This document shows positions 63,085 to 64,000 of a DNA stretch of 64,000 nucleotides, one piece after another. Made by a program: the position numbers and the translations under genes. Under the pieces are notes generated by a model, which saw only the letters and a list, made by a program, of their open reading frames with translations, was not told the origin of the DNA and did no database searches. Every line of letters begins with the position of its first letter. Position 1 is the first letter of the stretch. The DNA is taken from positions 22,846,001 through 22,910,000 of the forward strand of contig NC_133006.1 of the NCBI RefSeq assembly GCF_048564905.1. The letters are read 5' to 3'. The stretch is from Vicugna pacos. Lineage: Eukaryota > Chordata > Mammalia > Artiodactyla > Camelidae.

Positions 63085-63105
63085 ATGAACTTCAGAAAAG
63101 AGTTG
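63085..63105 (+). CDS. Mini-exon, E2-like, diverged (DELQKRV)
   Basis: A 21-nt phase 1-1 candidate between acttgacttttcaag and gtaaat. It encodes DELQKRV, close to DELRRQY of E2. The upstream intron is only loosely alignable to the unit. It is the last candidate exon seen; the final ~900 bp hold none. Confidence 0.54.
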
Positions 63106-64000
63106 GTAAATGAACTTTGATATCTCTTTACTCCCAAAACACTATAAAATGACTACTTTCCTGATGTCTTAAACATCTCCCAGCTTTTTATCAATATGCC
63201 ATCACTGGCTTGCACTCTCCCAGATCTCTACTGTTCTAAGGCAATTTTTTGCCTGTGAACTTCTCCCATAGTCCTCCCTTCTCTGGTCTTTGAAAGCCTG
63301 TATAAATTCCTATATAATTTGTTGCTCAAGTGTAAGCTGGAGAGTCATTCTTACACTGCTCTTAAGCCTATTCTCCAAGTGTCCCCAAGTATTCAAATAC
63401 TTCACATAATTTTTCCTAGAATTTTTTATATCCAATTAAAGTAATTTTAATTCATTCTTTTTTACTTTATTGACACAACTGTCAATTTGGCAAACTGCAA
63501 TTCCTTCAAATATCTGTAGAAGGATTTGATGTCTTATGAAAACTCCAATAATAATACATTTCTCAATTCTAAATTTTAATGCAAATGATATAAGAAACTA
63601 TTAAATGTTTTTTCATAAAACACAAACATATTTTCCAAAAGTTTAATATGTTATTTTTCTAATGACATTTTTCAGTATGTTTTCAGAGGGAATCAAATTT
63701 ATCTCTGTAACGTATGTAGCAGGCTTCATGTAGCCACTGCAATAGACATTGTTTTGAACAAAAGAGTGTTTTTCCCTTTGTTTCCTCATCTCTTTTTAAC
63801 TAACTCTGTTTTGTATGGGTGTGTATTTGCATTTTATTCTGAGAAGGTGACTGAAATAAGGTGAGCTTCATTTTGCCATGAGCAGAAATAGAAATTCACC
63901 AAAAGCAAAGTTATGTAGTCATTGTGTAACAAAATGTGAAGAGAGGTTCTTAAGAACCAAACCCTGCCTTTTCTCTAGAAGCAGTGGTTCAGGATTCTCG
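63106..64000 (+). other. Last ~900 bp, no element recognised
   Basis: AT-rich sequence with faint resemblance to the part of the unit after E2 (near 2700-3050 of unit 1) and, at 63890-64000, to the module start. No exon candidate with the required phase, no RNA gene and no clear mobile element seen. Confidence 0.4.

Larger units (their letters stand above)
569..63105 (+). other. Partial mini-exon repeat gene (candidate), 39 micro-exons
   Basis: Envelope of a candidate split gene of which only internal exons are visible. Seen: 39 short segments, each preceded by a pyrimidine-rich AG acceptor and followed by a GT donor, of 18, 21, 27 or 60 nt, every one phase 1-1, so they join in any order without breaking frame and without stops. 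Units 1-5 each give 50 residues, unit 6 gives 51, unit 7 gives 41, and the diverged tail gives 20. The product would be hydrophilic, with a weak net positive charge per canonical repeat and one Cys per repeat. No signal peptide, membrane segment or known domain is seen in these exons. Family unknown. Butyrophilin/MOG genes are known for 21-nt heptad exons, but no Ig or B30.2 exon is present. Alternative: a non-coding macrosatellite that amplified intron pieces of a dead gene. The 5' and 3' ends of the gene are not in the window. Confidence 0.6.

Overview
The window looks like mammalian, most likely camelid (camel, llama or alpaca), genomic DNA. Two repeats support this. One is a tRNA-derived SINE with the camelid-type head and tail (58125-58283, flanked by a 9-bp target-site duplication). 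The other is a set of 3' ends of an artiodactyl-type L1. There is no long open reading frame anywhere, and nothing bacterial.

Layout. Positions 1-39762 are five head-to-tail copies of a ~7.95-kb unit (starts at 1, 7946, 15907, 23868, 31832) that look almost identical by eye. The array probably continues to the left of the window. Unit 6 (39763-48666) is rearranged: a ~1.03-kb piece around its second exon is present four times in tandem, and ~2.1 kb with the third exon is missing. Unit 7 (48667-~55700) is canonical for its first ~4.3 kb and then switches to a more diverged version. From ~55.7 to 64 kb there are older, degraded relatives of the same modules, interrupted by the SINE, a probable solo LTR (61008-61849) and an antisense L1 3' end (61942-~62216).

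What the unit seems to encode. Each canonical unit contains five tiny candidate exons on the + strand, each with a pyrimidine-tract AG acceptor and a GT donor. Their lengths are 21, 21, 60, 21 and 27 nt, all multiples of three and all phase 1-1. Spliced in order they join in frame without a stop and give a hydrophilic 50-residue repeat: ERPQKTV, DELRRQY, EPQGRHDKYSKNSVHRILKN, AVSGKPV, VNDKCEEEN. Across the window I count 39 such mini-exons, about 362 residues spread over ~62.5 kb. First and last exons, promoter and definite poly(A) site lie outside the window or are not recognisable. I do not recognise the protein family. The 21-nt heptad exons recall those of butyrophilin/MOG-type genes, but no Ig or B30.2 exon is present, so this is only a weak analogy.

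Why it is interesting. Where units have diverged, the mini-exons differ much more (about 17-24% of bases) than most of the flanking intron (about 2-7% in the stretches compared by eye; one flank is more diverged). Many of the changes alter amino acids. The 60-nt exon appears to have been born by a 42-bp duplication across an older donor site. Unit 6 shows local amplification of one exon whose peptide has changed from charged DELRRQY to apolar GGLLKLF. Together this suggests a rapidly evolving, copy-number-labile mini-exon gene. All of it is inferred from splice-site, phase and repeat patterns; no transcript evidence was available.
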